Made by a program: the position numbers and the translations under genes
The notes under the pieces: model-generated
What the model saw: only the letters and a program-made list of their open reading frames with translations
What the model was told of the DNA's origin: nothing
Database searches by the model: none
Shown here: one piece after another, positions 1 to 10,613 of the stretch
How the letters are laid out: every line of letters starts with the position of its first letter
Position numbering within the stretch: the first letter of the stretch is position 1
Source of the DNA: Synergistaceae bacterium
Lineage (GTDB): Bacteria; Synergistota; Synergistia; Synergistales; Aminobacteriaceae
Direction: 5' to 3'
Length of the DNA: 64,000 nucleotides
NCBI GenBank assembly: GCA_017450125.1
Contig: JAFSWZ010000019.1
Span: forward strand, 16,133 to 80,132

Positions 1-1
1 A

Positions 2-2761
2 CGTCCCGATTATGTCTTGTACTCAAAGACGATTAACAGACCTCTAATCATAATTGAGGCCAAGCGCAGAGGTTCACGCCTTGACAGCGCGCTCGAACAA
101 GGAATAGCTTATGCCCGCATCCTAGAAGTTCCGTTGGTTTTCGCTACTGACGGCGTATTCTGCAAATCATTCCACACATTCGCGAACCGCCCCCCTATCC
201 TGAACGGTGAGGAAATTCATGAACTTATCCGCGAGGCTCTGGCTCTGCGTTATCTGAACACGCACGAGGTCAACACAGTAAGCCCCAAAGTCCAGTACAG
301 CCGCAAGGAACTCATAAAGGTATTTGACGAAGCCAATAACATACTGCGCGCTGAAGGCTTGAGGGCAGGCATTGAACGTTTCGGGGAATTTGCGAATATA
401 CTTTTCCTGAAGCTGATTGATGAGAACGAACAGGCCAAGCTGGAGAGAGGCGTTGCTTCAACTTTTGATCCTGCCTGCAGCTGGGAGGCAGTAAAGGATG
501 TTCCGTCTTCAGCCAGAATAGACTACATTAACAGGACTGTGTACGAGAGGCTGAATGCACTTTACAGGACGGATATATTCACTCCGCTGCAGATAAGAGA
601 TGTCAGCATACTTGATGACATTATGGACAAGCTGGATTCTCTTACGCTTACAGATGTTGACAGCGATGTGAAGGGCGATGCATTTGAGTACTTCCTCAGG
701 TCTACGACATCAACGCAGAATGATTTAGGCGAGTATTTCACGCCCCGCCACATCGTGAGGACTATGGTCAGGCTTGTCAATCCGCGCATAGGCGAGAAAG
801 TTTATGACCCGTTCTGCGGAACAGGAGGCTTCTTGATTGAGGCGTTCCGGCATATCTATAACAACATGGCTAGGACGGAGTCAAACCTTGCACTTTTGAG
901 GGGGAGCACAATATACGGCAACGAGATAACCAATACAGCGCGCATCACCAAGATGAACATGATTCTTGCAGGGGACGGGCACAGCAACATTCACATGAAG
1001 GACAGCCTCGCAGACCCTGTTGACGGGGAATATGACGTTGTGATTACGAACATGCCGTATTCGCAGACGACAAAGCACGGTGCTCTGTACGAACTTCCGG
1101 GCAACAACGGGGACAGCATATGTGTTCAGCACTGCATAAGAGCCGTAAACGCTGCTTCTCCTGATGGGAGGATGGCTATTGTAGTACCTGAGGGATTTCT
1201 GTTCCGCAAAGATTTGGCGAGAGTTCGGGAGTATCTTCTGGAGAGATGCGAATTGCGGAGCGTAATTTCTCTGCCTCAAGGAGTGTTTTTGCCGTACACA
1301 GGAGTGAAGACCGACATCATTTATGCAGAAAAGGTGAATCAGGGGCATGGAGCATTCAGCGGACGAAAATATTTCTGGTACTTTGATGTGAAGAGCGACG
1401 GCTATACGCTGAACAACCAGCGCAGGAAACTTGATGAGCCCGGCGACTTAACAAGATATGAGGAGTACCGCAGACTTGATGACGAGCAGCGAGAGGATAT
1501 GATTCGGGCAGGGTTTGAGGTGATTCCGTTCGACAGGGTGCGGGAGAATGGATTTGTGCTTGTAGGCAGGATGTACAGGCAGCAAAAGGCTGTACATTCA
1601 GGACGCTGTGCCTCAGGAGAATGCAAAGCCTTAGCGGAAATTGCATTATTCAGTCCGTCAAAAGATGAAGTGAGGCATCTTGCCGGTGATACTGCAGTTT
1701 CGTTTGTGCCGATGTCTGACATCAACACTTTTAATGCTTCGTTTGAGGCAAGAGAAGAACGTAGGCTCGAAGATGTTATTAAAGGGTATTCTTATTTTAG
1801 GGATGGAGATGTTCTTCTAGCCAGAATAACACCTTGCTTTGAGAATGGTAAAGCAGGAGTAGCCCGCAATCTCAAGAACGGAATAGGCTTTGGGTCTGCG
1901 CAACTCCTTATTATGCGTGCGAATAGTGAAATTGTTTATCCTGAGTGGATTTTCTATCACATTAATACCCACGAATTTATAGACAGCGGGAAAAATTACA
2001 TGATAGGTACAGCAGGACAACAGATGCTGACTCTTGACTATGTGAAGCAATACCGCATTCCTGTACCTCCCCTTGAAGTTCAGAGAAGCATTATTGCAGA
2101 GCTTGAAGGCTACCAAAATATAATCTCCGGCGCAAAGAAAGTCATAGCATCATATGTCCCCCATCTTCCGCCTTACGAAGGAAGGATTGCAGCATTAGGC
2201 TCAACAGAATTGTTCGACATACAATCCGGCGGAACCCCAAGCAGCACGGAGCCTCAGTATTGGAACGGCGGAATCAACTGGATAACGCTCGCTGACCTGC
2301 CGCCAGAAGATTACGTTACGGAGATAAAAAGCTCTGAGAGAACAATCACACAAAAAGGCCTGGATAAATCCAGTGCGAAATTATTGCCTGTTGGTGCCGT
2401 TTGCGTCTCAACAAGAGCTACGATTGGACGAGTAGGCATTGCCCGCGTACCGTTGGCGACAAATCAGGGCTTCAAGAATGTCATCATCAAGGACACAAGC
2501 ATTATTATGCCGGAGTTTCTGGCTCTGCTGCTGCGGGCGAAAGCTGATGAGATGAATGATTTAGCTTCAGGAGCAACGTTCAAAGAGGTATCAAAGTCTA
2601 ATTTTGCAACCATTACTGTAAACATTCCGCCGCTGGAAGAACAGCAAAGGATACTCGCTGAGATCAAACACGAGCAGTCCCTCATAGAGCCGTCAAGACA
2701 GCTCATAGAGATTTTCTCCCGCAAGATACAATCACGCATCAATGACCCCTGGGAACAATAA
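2..2761 (+). CDS. Single-chain restriction-modification protein (nuclease + N6-adenine methylase + specificity domains), 5' truncated
   Basis: The reading frame is open at the left edge, so the true start lies outside; the first TTG at 17 is internal. The visible 919 residues begin in an HsdR-N-like PD-(D/E)xK fold: a PDY at the edge, then IIIEAKR about 13 residues on. An N6-adenine methylase follows, with SAM motif I DPFCGTGG near residue 268 and the catalytic NMPY near residue 350 (type I HsdM style). The C-terminal ~380 residues hold two HsdS-like target-recognition domains, each ending in a conserved PPLE(V/E)QR(S/R)I helix. No helicase/translocase domain is visible. The layout resembles type IIG enzymes but each part is type I-like. 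The domains are clear; whether it cuts DNA is inferred. Confidence 0.85.
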   Translation, partial: RPDYVLYSKTINRPLIIIEAKRRGSRLDSALEQGIAYARILEVPLVFATDGVFCKSFHTFANRPPILNGEEIHELIREALALRYLNTHEVNTVSPKVQYSRKELIKVFDEANNILRAEGLRAGIERFGEFANILFLKLIDENEQAKLERGVASTFDPACSWEAVKDVPSSARIDYINRTVYERLNALYRTDIFTPLQIRDVSILDDIMDKLDSLTLTDVDSDVKGDAFEYFLRSTTSTQNDLGEYFTPRHIVRTMVRLVNPRIGEKVYDPFCGTGGFLIEAFRHIYNNMARTESNLALLRGSTIYGNEITNTARITKMNMILAGDGHSNIHMKDSLADPVDGEYDVVITNMPYSQTTKHGALYELPGNNGDSICVQHCIRAVNAASPDGRMAIVVPEGFLFRKDLARVREYLLERCELRSVISLPQGVFLPYTGVKTDIIYAEKVNQGHGAFSGRKYFWYFDVKSDGYTLNNQRRKLDEPGDLTRYEEYRRLDDEQREDMIRAGFEVIPFDRVRENGFVLVGRMYRQQKAVHSGRCASGECKALAEIALFSPSKDEVRHLAGDTAVSFVPMSDINTFNASFEAREERRLEDVIKGYSYFRDGDVLLARITPCFENGKAGVARNLKNGIGFGSAQLLIMRANSEIVYPEWIFYHINTHEFIDSGKNYMIGTAGQQMLTLDYVKQYRIPVPPLEVQRSIIAELEGYQNIISGAKKVIASYVPHLPPYEGRIAALGSTELFDIQSGGTPSSTEPQYWNGGINWITLADLPPEDYVTEIKSSERTITQKGLDKSSAKLLPVGAVCVSTRATIGRVGIARVPLATNQGFKNVIIKDTSIIMPEFLALLLRAKADEMNDLASGATFKEVSKSNFATITVNIPPLEEQQRILAEIKHEQSLIEPSRQLIEIFSRKIQSRINDPWEQ

Positions 2762-2765
2762 CATC

Positions 2766-3566
2766 ATGAATATCACGATGCTCGGAACAGGGAATGCGCT
2801 GGTTACGGAATGCTTCAACACCTGCTTCATCCTCAGCAGCGAGGCCGGAAATCTCCTCGTTGATGCAGGAGGCGGGAATGGGCTGCTTCACCAGCTCAAG
2901 CACGCAGGCTTCACCCTGCAGGACATTCACAGCGTGTTTATCACCCACCAGCATATAGATCACCTTCTCGGCGTTGTCTGGCTCATACGCATAACAGCAC
3001 AGCTCATGAACAAGGGAACGTATGACAGCGAGCTTCAAATCTACTCTCATGATGAAGTTATCCCCCTCCTTCATGACCTCTCGCAAAAATTATTGCTTCC
3101 GTATCAATCGGCGTTTGTCGGAAAACGCATTCACCTTCACACAGTCAGCGACGCACAGACTCTCCGGCTGATCGGCCAGGAGTTCACGTTCTTCGACATA
3201 CATTCAGCCCGTACAAAGCAATACGGCTTCAGGATGCTTTACGGCGGAAAGGTGCTGATCTGCTACGGCGATGAACCCTGCCACAGAGAGACGGAACATT
3301 ACGCGGAAGGTGCGGAGTGGGTTCTTCACGAGGCCTTCTGCCTGTACTCTGAGGCCGAAACCTTTAAGCCCTACGAGAAACATCATTCCACCGTCAAAGA
3401 TGCCGCTTCACTCGCGCAGAGGCTGGGCGTGAAGAATCTCCTGCTCTACCACACTGAAGACTCAGACCTCGCGCACAGGAAGGAACGTTACACCTCCGAA
3501 GCACGGCAATACTTCTGCGGGAATGTATATGTTCCTGATGATTTGGAGAGTCTCGCGCTTTTGTGA
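2766..3566 (+). CDS. MBL-fold metallo-hydrolase (RNase Z-like)
   Basis: A beta-lactamase-fold hydrolase of about 266 residues, starting MNITMLGTGNALV, the usual N-terminus of RNase Z/arylsulfatase-like MBL proteins. The zinc motif HQHIDH is intact, and further metal ligands are likely in CYGDEPCH and the C-terminal YHTED region. I chose ATG 2766 because an upstream in-frame ATG at 2742 overlaps the preceding gene by 20 bases and would add eight residues before the conserved start. It lies 4 bases after the restriction-modification gene and is probably co-transcribed with it. The substrate is unknown; ribonuclease or phosphodiesterase activity is possible. Confidence 0.8.
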   Translation: MNITMLGTGNALVTECFNTCFILSSEAGNLLVDAGGGNGLLHQLKHAGFTLQDIHSVFITHQHIDHLLGVVWLIRITAQLMNKGTYDSELQIYSHDEVIPLLHDLSQKLLLPYQSAFVGKRIHLHTVSDAQTLRLIGQEFTFFDIHSARTKQYGFRMLYGGKVLICYGDEPCHRETEHYAEGAEWVLHEAFCLYSEAETFKPYEKHHSTVKDAASLAQRLGVKNLLLYHTEDSDLAHRKERYTSEARQYFCGNVYVPDDLESLALL

Positions 3567-3591
3567 GGGTTGATTTTGCGGCCTTTGCGGG

Positions 3592-3630
3592 TTAATCTTT
3601 CACGCGAAATTTTTTCGGAAGTGAGATTAA
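3592..3630 (+). promoter_or_regulatory. Inverted repeat in the leader of the symporter gene
   Basis: TTAATCT (3592-3598) and AGATTAA (3624-3630) are perfect inverted repeats; CAC/GTG extends the stem inward after a two-base bulge. The loop contains a GCGAAA...TTTTTCGG mini-stem. The 3' arm ends six bases before the ATG at 3637, so the folded RNA would cover the ribosome-binding region. A role in translation control or as an operator is inference. Confidence 0.35.
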
Positions 3631-3636
3631 TCCATT

Positions 3637-5208
3637 ATGCTCATCAAAATTTTACTGGTAGTTGTATTTTTCGGGCTGATGCTCGGCATAGGTTTTTACT
3701 GCCGCAAGCATTCCACTGACGTTAGCGGCTTCGTTCTCGGCGGGAGGTCTGTCGGGCCGTGGCTCACTGCTTTTGCCTACGGGACAAGCTACTTCTCGGC
3801 GGTCGTGTTCGTGGGTTACGCGGGGCAGTTCGGATGGCGTTACGGCATCGCGGCGACGTGGGCAGGACTCGGAAACGCGTTTATCGGTTCGCTGATGGCT
3901 TGGGCAGTTCTCGGCCGCCGCACCCGCATAATGAGCCAGTACCTGTCCAGCGCAACAATGCCCGACTTCTTCGGCAAACGTTTCAACAGTGACGCGCTCA
4001 AGATTGTTGCATCACTGATATGTTTCGTGTTCCTCATCCCCTACACAGCTTCTCTCTATAACGGTTTGAGCCGACTTTTCGGAATGGCTTTCAGTGTAGA
4101 TTACTCCGTGTGCGTTGTGTTCATGGCAGTGCTCACGGGAATATACGTCGTAGCTGGCGGTTACATGGCTACGGCAATCAATGACTTCATTCAGGGAATA
4201 ATAATGCTCGTCGGAATTGTCGCGGTAATCATCGCAGTCCTCGAGAGCAAGGGAGGTTTCACGGCGGCACTTGCCGGAATCGCGAAAATCTCTGACCCCA
4301 AAGCAGCGAGCGAGCTTGCGCAGTCGCCGGGAGTCTTCGCGTCATTCTTCGGGCCTGACCCCGTGAACCTGCTGGGCGTTGTTATCCTTACGTCTCTGGG
4401 AACTTGGGGACTGCCGCAGATGGTGCAGAAGTTCTACGCCATCAAGAACGAGGGCGACATCAACAAAGGCACGGTGATTTCTACGTTCTTTGCGCTGGTT
4501 GTTGCGGGAGGATGCTACTTTCTCGGGGGCTTCGGAAGGCTCTTCACCGAACAGCTTAACCCGACGGCCGCCGGAGTTCCTGCGGGAGGCTATGACTCCG
4601 TTATTCCCGTAATGCTCTCAGGACTGCCTGACATTCTGCTGGGTGTCGTCGTGATTCTCGTGCTCTCCGCGTCAATGTCTACCCTGTCTTCTCTGGTCTT
4701 GGCCTCGAGCTCAACATTAACCCTTGACCTCCTGAAGGGACACATCATCAAGGACATGGACGAGAAGCGTCAGGTGAAGATTATGCGTGTGCTTATCGTG
4801 GTGTTCATCGCAATTTCTGTTGTGCTCGCGCTGATACAGTACCGCTCCAACGTAACCTTCATTGCGCAGTTAATGGGCGTGTCTTGGGGAGCACTGGCGG
4901 GGGCATTCCTTGCGCCGTTCATGTATAGCCTCTACTGGAAGGGTGTAACTAAATTATCATGCTGGGTGAACTTCCTGTTCTCGAGCGTCGTGATGGTCGC
5001 AAACATTTTCGTGAGGCCGGACTTCCCTCCGCTCCTGCAGTCTCCGATTAATGCGGGCGCGTTCTGTATGCTAGCAGGGTTCTTGATTGTGCCGGTTGTG
5101 AGCCTCGTAACTCCCAAGCCCGACAGAAAGTTTGTCGATGATGCGTTCTCCTGCTACACCAAGACCGTAACAGTCAGGCAGTCCAGCGCGTTGGCTGACG
5201 ACGAATGA
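3637..5208 (+). CDS. Sodium:solute symporter (SSS family)
   Basis: A 523-residue polytopic membrane protein with about 13 hydrophobic segments. The N-terminus (FYCRKHSTDVSGFVLGGRSVGPW) and the following segment (FAYGTSYFSAVVFVGYAGQFGW) are typical of the SSS family, which couples Na+ entry to uptake of sugars, amino acids or organic acids. The central SASMSTLSSLVLASSSTLTLDL stretch matches the conserved Na+-site helix. The next gene starts inside its stop codon (ATGA), so the two are translationally coupled. The substrate is probably whatever the downstream amidohydrolase acts on. The family is certain; the substrate is not. Confidence 0.9.
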   Translation: MLIKILLVVVFFGLMLGIGFYCRKHSTDVSGFVLGGRSVGPWLTAFAYGTSYFSAVVFVGYAGQFGWRYGIAATWAGLGNAFIGSLMAWAVLGRRTRIMSQYLSSATMPDFFGKRFNSDALKIVASLICFVFLIPYTASLYNGLSRLFGMAFSVDYSVCVVFMAVLTGIYVVAGGYMATAINDFIQGIIMLVGIVAVIIAVLESKGGFTAALAGIAKISDPKAASELAQSPGVFASFFGPDPVNLLGVVILTSLGTWGLPQMVQKFYAIKNEGDINKGTVISTFFALVVAGGCYFLGGFGRLFTEQLNPTAAGVPAGGYDSVIPVMLSGLPDILLGVVVILVLSASMSTLSSLVLASSSTLTLDLLKGHIIKDMDEKRQVKIMRVLIVVFIAISVVLALIQYRSNVTFIAQLMGVSWGALAGAFLAPFMYSLYWKGVTKLSCWVNFLFSSVVMVANIFVRPDFPPLLQSPINAGAFCMLAGFLIVPVVSLVTPKPDRKFVDDAFSCYTKTVTVRQSSALADDE

Positions 5209-6056
5209 GAGTCATAGACATTCACACCCACACGTTCCCTGAGAAAATCGCGGCACGTGCAATTTCTGTGCTTCGAGCCAAGAGCCACACCGTGAACTTC
5301 TCCGACGGAACGCTAGAGGGTCTTGCGCGCTCAATGTCTGAAGCCGGGATAACGTGCTCGGTCATTCAGCCTGTGGCAACGAACCCGAAGCAGGTTGTTC
5401 ACGTGAATGACTCCTCGATTGCCATCAACGAGAGGTTCACGGAGACGGGGATAATGTCATTCGGAGCAATGCACCCTGACTTTGAGGGATATGCTGATGA
5501 ACTGGCGAGGCTTTCGCGGGCTGGCATTAAGGGCATCAAGCTGCACCCTGTGTATCAGGGCGTGAACATCGACGATGAACGTTACATCAGAATCCTCCGC
5601 CGATGCGGTGAACTTGGCCTGATCGTGCTGATGCATGCTGGATGGGATATAGGTTTTCCCGGCGGTGAACAGGCACTCCCTGAGAGGATTGAACGTGCAC
5701 TGCGTGAGGCAGAAGATGTCCTCGTGATACTCGCTCACATGGGCGGGTGGAAGGCGTGGCGCGAAGCAGAAGAAGTTTTCGCACGTAGCAATGTGTACAT
5801 TGACACGGCGTTTTCTCTCGGAGAGTTCACACCGAACGGCGGCGGGTATTACTCTTCACGCGATGAATGCCGGATGCTCGGAGCTGAAGAGTTCGTGAAG
5901 ATGATTCATGCTTTCGGGGCTGAACGCGTGCTGTTCGGGACGGATTCCCCGTGGGCATCGCAAGCTGAAACACTGCGGGCTGTGTCCGAACTGCTGAACG
6001 AGGACGAGAAAGCGCAGATACTTTCCGCAAACGCACAAAGACTACTCAACATATAG
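5205..6056 (+). CDS. Metal-dependent amidohydrolase (amidohydrolase_2/ACMSD-like)
   Basis: A 283-residue TIM-barrel hydrolase. Metal-binding elements are in the usual order: HTHTFP at the N-terminus, GIKLHP with the bridging-lysine position, LMHAG, LAHMGG, and the terminal FGTDSPW aspartate. The family includes decarboxylases and C-N hydrolases of small cyclic or carboxylic compounds. Its ATG overlaps the stop of the symporter by four bases, which suggests import followed by cytoplasmic hydrolysis or decarboxylation. A hairpin follows the gene. The exact substrate cannot be told from sequence. Confidence 0.85.
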   Translation: MRVIDIHTHTFPEKIAARAISVLRAKSHTVNFSDGTLEGLARSMSEAGITCSVIQPVATNPKQVVHVNDSSIAINERFTETGIMSFGAMHPDFEGYADELARLSRAGIKGIKLHPVYQGVNIDDERYIRILRRCGELGLIVLMHAGWDIGFPGGEQALPERIERALREAEDVLVILAHMGGWKAWREAEEVFARSNVYIDTAFSLGEFTPNGGGYYSSRDECRMLGAEEFVKMIHAFGAERVLFGTDSPWASQAETLRAVSELLNEDEKAQILSANAQRLLNI

Positions 6057-6061
6057 TTACT

Positions 6062-6090
6062 GCCTCCCTTGAACAATCAGGGGGGGCTTC
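6062..6090 (+). terminator. Hairpin terminator after the amidohydrolase gene
   Basis: GCCTCCCTT (6062-6070) pairs with AGGGGGGGC (6079-6087), with G-U wobbles, around an 8-base loop; the tail TTCATTATAATT is only weakly U-rich. It sits six bases after the stop codon. Termination is inferred. Confidence 0.5.
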
Positions 6091-6098
6091 ATTATAAT
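6069..6098 (+). promoter_or_regulatory. Candidate sigma-70 promoter for the beta-glucoside operon
   Basis: A consensus -10 TATAAT lies at 6093-6098, with TTGAAC at 6069-6074 (18-base spacer) as a possible -35. The -35 lies inside the terminator hairpin of the upstream gene. It is about 60 bases before the glucosidase ATG. No antiterminator (RAT-like) site was recognised. Confidence 0.45.
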
Positions 6099-6130
6099 TA
6101 CCCCTAGTTTCCCAATATTCACACAACTAA

Positions 6131-7606
<1,476 letters not shown>

Positions 7607-7623
7607 CGAAGTGAGGAGTACTA

Positions 7624-8595
7624 ATGCGACGCAGAGAATTTTTATTGCCCTTGCTGGTGAGCTTGGTATTTTTTTCAGGGTTATTGTCATTGGCAACATA
7701 CTCGTATGCTACTCAAAGCGAAGCCTTGAAAAAATATGCAGAGCTTGGGAACGCTGAAGCACAATGTTATTTGGGGCTTATGTACGCAGTCGGTGATGGA
7801 GTACAGCAAGACTACACAGAAGCTTTCAAGTGGTTTAGTAAGTCTGCAGAACAAGGTCTTGCAGTAGCAGAAGTCAATCTGGGACATATGTACTATTACG
7901 GCTATGGCACAGAAGAGGATGATGCTGAAGCCTTCAAATGGTATAGCAGAGCCGCTAAACAGGGACTTGCTGAGGCTCAATGTAAGCTAGGCGATATGTA
8001 CCGTTGGGGGCGTGGGGTGAGTAAAAGTTACTCAGAGGCTGCTAACTTTTATCGTAAAGCGGCAGAACAAGGCCTTGCAGAAGCTCAGTACGAGTTAGGG
8101 TGTATGTATTACTCAGGCTATGTGGATGGAGACTATTTGCAAGGCAACATCAGGGTGGCAATTGAATGGTGGACTAAAGCCGCTGAACAGGGACATGTAC
8201 AAGCCCAACATCGCCTTTGGTTTAATTACGAATATGACATGAGGGTTCAGAACAAATGGAGAGCCTTCAAGTGGTGTCGCAAATTAGCTGAAAATGGAGA
8301 TGCTGACGCTCAATACCATTTAGGAGATGTGTACTCTGATGGCGAGATAGTGAGTCAAGACAAATCAGAGGCTATGAGGTGGTATAGCAGAGCCGCGGAA
8401 GGATACCATAAAGAAGCCGCTAGGAAAGACCTCCGGGGAAAATTTTTTGCTCCGATAGCACAATACAAATTGGGGAGAATATACGAAAACGGAATCGGAG
8501 TCCCGAAAGACCTTAACGAAGCGCGCAAATGGTATGAACAAGCAGCTGCTAATGGGAATGAGGACGCAGAACAAGCCCTCGAACGCCTGAGGTAA
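7624..8595 (+). CDS. Secreted Sel1-repeat (TPR-like) protein
   Basis: A 323-residue protein with a signal peptide (LLPLLVSLVFFSGLLSLATYSYA) followed by about seven Sel1-like repeats of 36 or so residues, pattern A..LG.MY..G.GV..D..EA..WY.KAAEQG. Such solenoids act as protein-interaction scaffolds in the envelope. A GAGGAGT ribosome site lies nine bases before the ATG. It lies between the glucosidase and PTS genes on the same strand, yet its codons are visibly more A+T-rich, which suggests later insertion into the operon. A specific partner cannot be inferred. Confidence 0.85.
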   Translation: MRRREFLLPLLVSLVFFSGLLSLATYSYATQSEALKKYAELGNAEAQCYLGLMYAVGDGVQQDYTEAFKWFSKSAEQGLAVAEVNLGHMYYYGYGTEEDDAEAFKWYSRAAKQGLAEAQCKLGDMYRWGRGVSKSYSEAANFYRKAAEQGLAEAQYELGCMYYSGYVDGDYLQGNIRVAIEWWTKAAEQGHVQAQHRLWFNYEYDMRVQNKWRAFKWCRKLAENGDADAQYHLGDVYSDGEIVSQDKSEAMRWYSRAAEGYHKEAARKDLRGKFFAPIAQYKLGRIYENGIGVPKDLNEARKWYEQAAANGNEDAEQALERLR

Positions 8596-8635
8596 TCTGC
8601 GACAAAACAACTAAAATTTCACAGGAGGTAGCACA

Positions 8636-10525
8636 ATGGACTACAAGGAATTAGCCGAAAAACTCATCGAGCTCGTCGGTGGAAAGTTCAACGTCAAAGG
8701 TGTAGTGCACTGCGCAACACGTCTGCGCTTCACCCTCAACGACGACACCAAAGCTAACACTGACGCAATCACCAAGCTGAAGGGCATTCTTCAGGTCGTC
8801 AACGCCGGAGGACAGTACCAGATTGTCATCGGCCCGGACGTTCCGCAGGTGTATCAGGAAGTCGTAGCTGCCGGAGGGTTCGAGTCCTCTGCCGCAATCG
8901 ATGACCCCAACGCCGAGAAAGAGGACAACCGCTCGAAGCTGAGCAAGCTCCTCGAGAGCATCGCAAGCATCTTCCAGCCCATCATCCCCGCAATCACCGG
9001 CGCAGGACTCTTGAAAGCCTTGATGGCTCTGTTCGTGTGGCTGGGGTGGCTGAAGTCCGGCACTCAGACCTACACAATCCTTAACGCGATGGCAGACGCA
9101 GCTTTCTACTTCATGCCCATACTCTTGGCCGCGTCTTGTGCCAGAAAGTTCAAGTGCAATCAGGGCAACGCATTAGCCCTCGCCGGAGTGCTGGTGTATC
9201 CGTCATTCGTGAGCCTACTCGGCGGGAAAGAGGCCGTTACGTTCTTGGGCTTCCTCCCCGTAACCAAAGCTATTTACGCCTCATCAGTCATACCGATAAT
9301 TCTCGGCGTGTGGTTCATGTCGGTAGTTGAGCACTGGATACAGAAGGTTTCTCCGCGCTCGATAAAGTTCTTCTCCGTTCCTCTCGTCAGCCTCGTCGTC
9401 GGAGCAACCGTAACGATTACGCTTCTCGGGCCTTTGGGTTCGTGGGCTTCCGGGCTCATCAACTCGCTGTTCACGTGGATGAACGCCACAATTCCTTGGC
9501 TCGTCCCGACAGTCGTAGGCATCTTCTCTCCGCTGCTCGTCATGACTGGCACACATTACGGACTTATCCCCATCGGCACGAACAACCTCGCCACAGTGAA
9601 GTGGGACTCCGTCGTCATCGGAATGCTCCCCTCCAACGTTGCGCAGGGTGCGGCTGGTCTTGCAGTTGCAGTGCGCTCGAAGAACCCCGACACGAAGCAG
9701 CAGGCTTCATCTGCAGGACTTACTGCCGTTCTCGGAATCACTGAGCCGGTGCTCTACGGTGTCAACATGCGCTTCACGTTCCCGCTTTATGCCGCGATGA
9801 TCGGCGGAGGGCTCGGAGGCCTGTACATGGGACTGACGCGCGTTGCGAGGTTCGCGGGCGGTTCTCCGGGACTCTTGGTTCTGCCGGGCTACATCCCTCA
9901 CGCTGAGGCTCTGGCGATGGGCTACACAATGACGAACTTCATGCACGCTGTGATAGGCGGCGTAGTGATTGCGTTCGTCGGTTCGTGGGTGGCGTGCAAC
10001 ATCATGTTCGACATCTGGAAGAAGCAGGGCAAGCTCGCACCCGAAGAACTCGGCCAAGTTCTGCCCGACGTACCTGATGATGCAATCGTCGCTGTGGCTG
10101 ACGGAAGGTTCATCGGCCCGGACGAGATTAAGGACGAAGCATTTGCGGGACAGTCGATGGGACAGACAATCGCGGTTGACCCTGCCGACGGAATAATAGC
10201 CGCACCGGCAAACGGCACGATAGAGATGATTTTCCCGACGGCTCACGCTTTCGGCCTCAGGATGAAGGACGGTACGGGGCTTCTCGTTCACATCGGAATA
10301 GACACCGTGAAGCTCAACGGCAAGGGCTTTACCCTCCTCAAGAAGCAGGGCGACACCGTCAAGGCCGGAGAACCTGTTGTGCGCGTTGACCTCGATGCGG
10401 TTAAGGGAGCTGGTTACAGTCCGCAGACCATCGTGGTAATCACCGAGCCTGTCCGTGAAGACGAGCTGATGTCGTTCATCGAGTTCGGAGCTTCCGTGAA
10501 GAGGGGCGACAGCTTGATGAAGTAA
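8636..10525 (+). CDS. bglP: PTS beta-glucoside transporter EIIBCA
   Basis: A 629-residue fused phosphotransferase permease. Order: EIIB (residues 1-90, phosphocysteine C26 in HCATRLRF), EIIC membrane domain (about 110-460; contains the GITEPVLYGVN substrate-loop motif), EIIA (about 490-629; phosphohistidine H552 in LLVHIGIDTVKLNGKGF). It imports and phosphorylates beta-glucosides at the expense of PEP via HPr, feeding the GH1 enzyme upstream. CAGGAGG precedes the ATG. No BglG/LicT antiterminator is present in the window. The aryl-beta-glucoside versus cellobiose preference is not resolved. Confidence 0.93.
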   Translation: MDYKELAEKLIELVGGKFNVKGVVHCATRLRFTLNDDTKANTDAITKLKGILQVVNAGGQYQIVIGPDVPQVYQEVVAAGGFESSAAIDDPNAEKEDNRSKLSKLLESIASIFQPIIPAITGAGLLKALMALFVWLGWLKSGTQTYTILNAMADAAFYFMPILLAASCARKFKCNQGNALALAGVLVYPSFVSLLGGKEAVTFLGFLPVTKAIYASSVIPIILGVWFMSVVEHWIQKVSPRSIKFFSVPLVSLVVGATVTITLLGPLGSWASGLINSLFTWMNATIPWLVPTVVGIFSPLLVMTGTHYGLIPIGTNNLATVKWDSVVIGMLPSNVAQGAAGLAVAVRSKNPDTKQQASSAGLTAVLGITEPVLYGVNMRFTFPLYAAMIGGGLGGLYMGLTRVARFAGGSPGLLVLPGYIPHAEALAMGYTMTNFMHAVIGGVVIAFVGSWVACNIMFDIWKKQGKLAPEELGQVLPDVPDDAIVAVADGRFIGPDEIKDEAFAGQSMGQTIAVDPADGIIAAPANGTIEMIFPTAHAFGLRMKDGTGLLVHIGIDTVKLNGKGFTLLKKQGDTVKAGEPVVRVDLDAVKGAGYSPQTIVVITEPVREDELMSFIEFGASVKRGDSLMK

Positions 10526-10613
10526 TGTAGTGTATAATTTTTCCCTGCTTTTGACGGCAGGGGGCTTGTGCATAAAAGTGCATTTCCCTATCTTTCAAGG
10601 AGGTTTATTAGCA

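Noticed and set aside
8874..8891. GGTTCGAGTCC, resembling a tRNA T-arm
   Set aside because: It lies in frame in the PTS gene (GFESS) and no acceptor or anticodon stem can be built around it.
9707..10573. 288-codon open frame on the minus strand inside the PTS gene
   Set aside because: It mirrors the codon pattern of the well-supported PTS gene, lacks a ribosome site and shows no domain.
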